DNA of 6,495 nt from Acidimicrobiia bacterium (GTDB lineage Bacteria; Actinomycetota; Acidimicrobiia; Acidimicrobiales; Poriferisodalaceae): the NCBI GenBank assembly GCA_026983855.1, contig JALSTE010000798.1:1-6495 (forward strand). Reading direction: 5' to 3'. Made by a program: the position numbers and the translations under genes. Shown piece by piece: positions 6,155 to 6,495 of the stretch (position 1 is the stretch's first letter; each line of letters opens with the position of its first letter). The notes under the pieces were generated by a model. That model searched no databases, was not told the origin of the DNA, and saw only the letters and a program-made list of their open reading frames with translations.

Positions 6155-6495
6155 GTCGGGGACTCCCCGCTCGAACGCCAGGGAGGGGAGCCATGGGTGG
6201 GGGATGCCGCCCCCGGTGGCTCGGTCACGGCGGGCCGTCGCCGGCCGCTGTCCCCACCGATCGAGTCGAGGTGGCATCCCTGATTCCAGAGGCGGATGAC
6301 GGGTGTCTCCCGCTCGTGACCCAGCTCGCAGATGGTGGCCGGGTCGAGGGCCAGCAACTGTCCCGCCCCGGCGGGAAGACCTATCCAGCGGGCTCCCAGG
6401 ATCCGCAGGAAGTGGCCGTGGGCGAACACCGCCACCTCGGTGGGCCTGTGGGAAAACCCGCTCCGCTGGGTCCGGGCCAGGTGGTGGGCCCGTTC
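6151..6495 (-). CDS. histidine phosphatase family protein, C-terminal part (5' end outside window)
   Basis: The last 114 residues of a histidine-phosphatase (phosphoglycerate-mutase-like) protein; the N-terminal half with the expected RHG motif lies beyond the right edge. The open frame runs without interruption to position 6495 (ERAHHLARTQRSG). Then comes VAVFAHGHFLRIL, where the HGH carries the second active-site histidine of the family, and LDPATICELGHERETPVIRLWN, a typical closing strand-turn segment. The final 35 or so residues are proline-, serine- and arginine-rich with no family match, probably a disordered tail. The stop overlaps the pgl GTG by 4 bases, so the two are likely co-transcribed and translationally coupled. 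The fold places it among phosphomonoesterases or mutases, but the substrate cannot be told from the visible part; a sugar-phosphate role is only suggested by pgl. Confidence 0.85.
   Translation of the reverse strand, partial: ERAHHLARTQRSGFSHRPTEVAVFAHGHFLRILGARWIGLPAGAGQLLALDPATICELGHERETPVIRLWNQGCHLDSIGGDSGRRRPAVTEPPGAASPTHGSPPWRSSGESPT

Noticed and set aside
6155..6277. Longer pgl start adding 41 residues
   Set aside because: The extra segment overlaps the phosphatase tail, has no lactonase homology, and the GTG at 6154 has a better ribosome binding site and the coupled overlap.

Overview
The window is a high-G+C bacterial chromosome segment (roughly two thirds G+C by eye). It uses GTG starts and closely packed genes, and every gene is a housekeeping or general metabolic type. 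No transposase, integrase, phage gene, CRISPR array, tRNA or rRNA is visible. The style fits Actinobacteriota, possibly the Acidimicrobiia, but that placement is inferred from composition and protein flavour, not from a marker gene.

Left part (1-2072, + strand): a UbiD-family decarboxylase (88-1455) and a UbiX-family flavin prenyltransferase (1452-2072) form a GTGA-overlapping pair. UbiX makes the prenylated FMN that UbiD enzymes need, so the two are a functional unit. The substrate is unknown. A few codons of a possible upstream gene end at position 34.

Middle part (2099-3628, - strand): an alpha/beta hydrolase (2792-3628) is followed downstream by a single-domain bacteriohemerythrin (2099-2500), which converges on ubiX. 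The 291-bp gap between them (2501-2791) holds no convincing gene. It contains degenerate direct repeats of the hydrolase 3' end: a 28-bp stretch is exactly repeated 109 bp away and a shorter copy lies 79 bp further on. It also holds a 7-bp-stem hairpin just upstream of the hemerythrin gene. These repeats are the least ordinary thing in the window.

Right part (3764-6495): pgi, encoding glucose-6-phosphate isomerase (+, GTG start at 3764), is divergent from the hydrolase. A perfect 16-bp palindrome lies just upstream of its start. pgi converges, across a 39-bp gap with a strong hairpin, on pgl (6-phosphogluconolactonase, 5435-6154, -). pgl is in turn GTGA-coupled to a histidine-phosphatase-family gene that runs off the right edge. 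pgi and pgl place glycolysis and the oxidative pentose phosphate branch side by side at the glucose-6-phosphate node. I see no clear new biological system. The repeats and the palindrome are the observations most worth checking.
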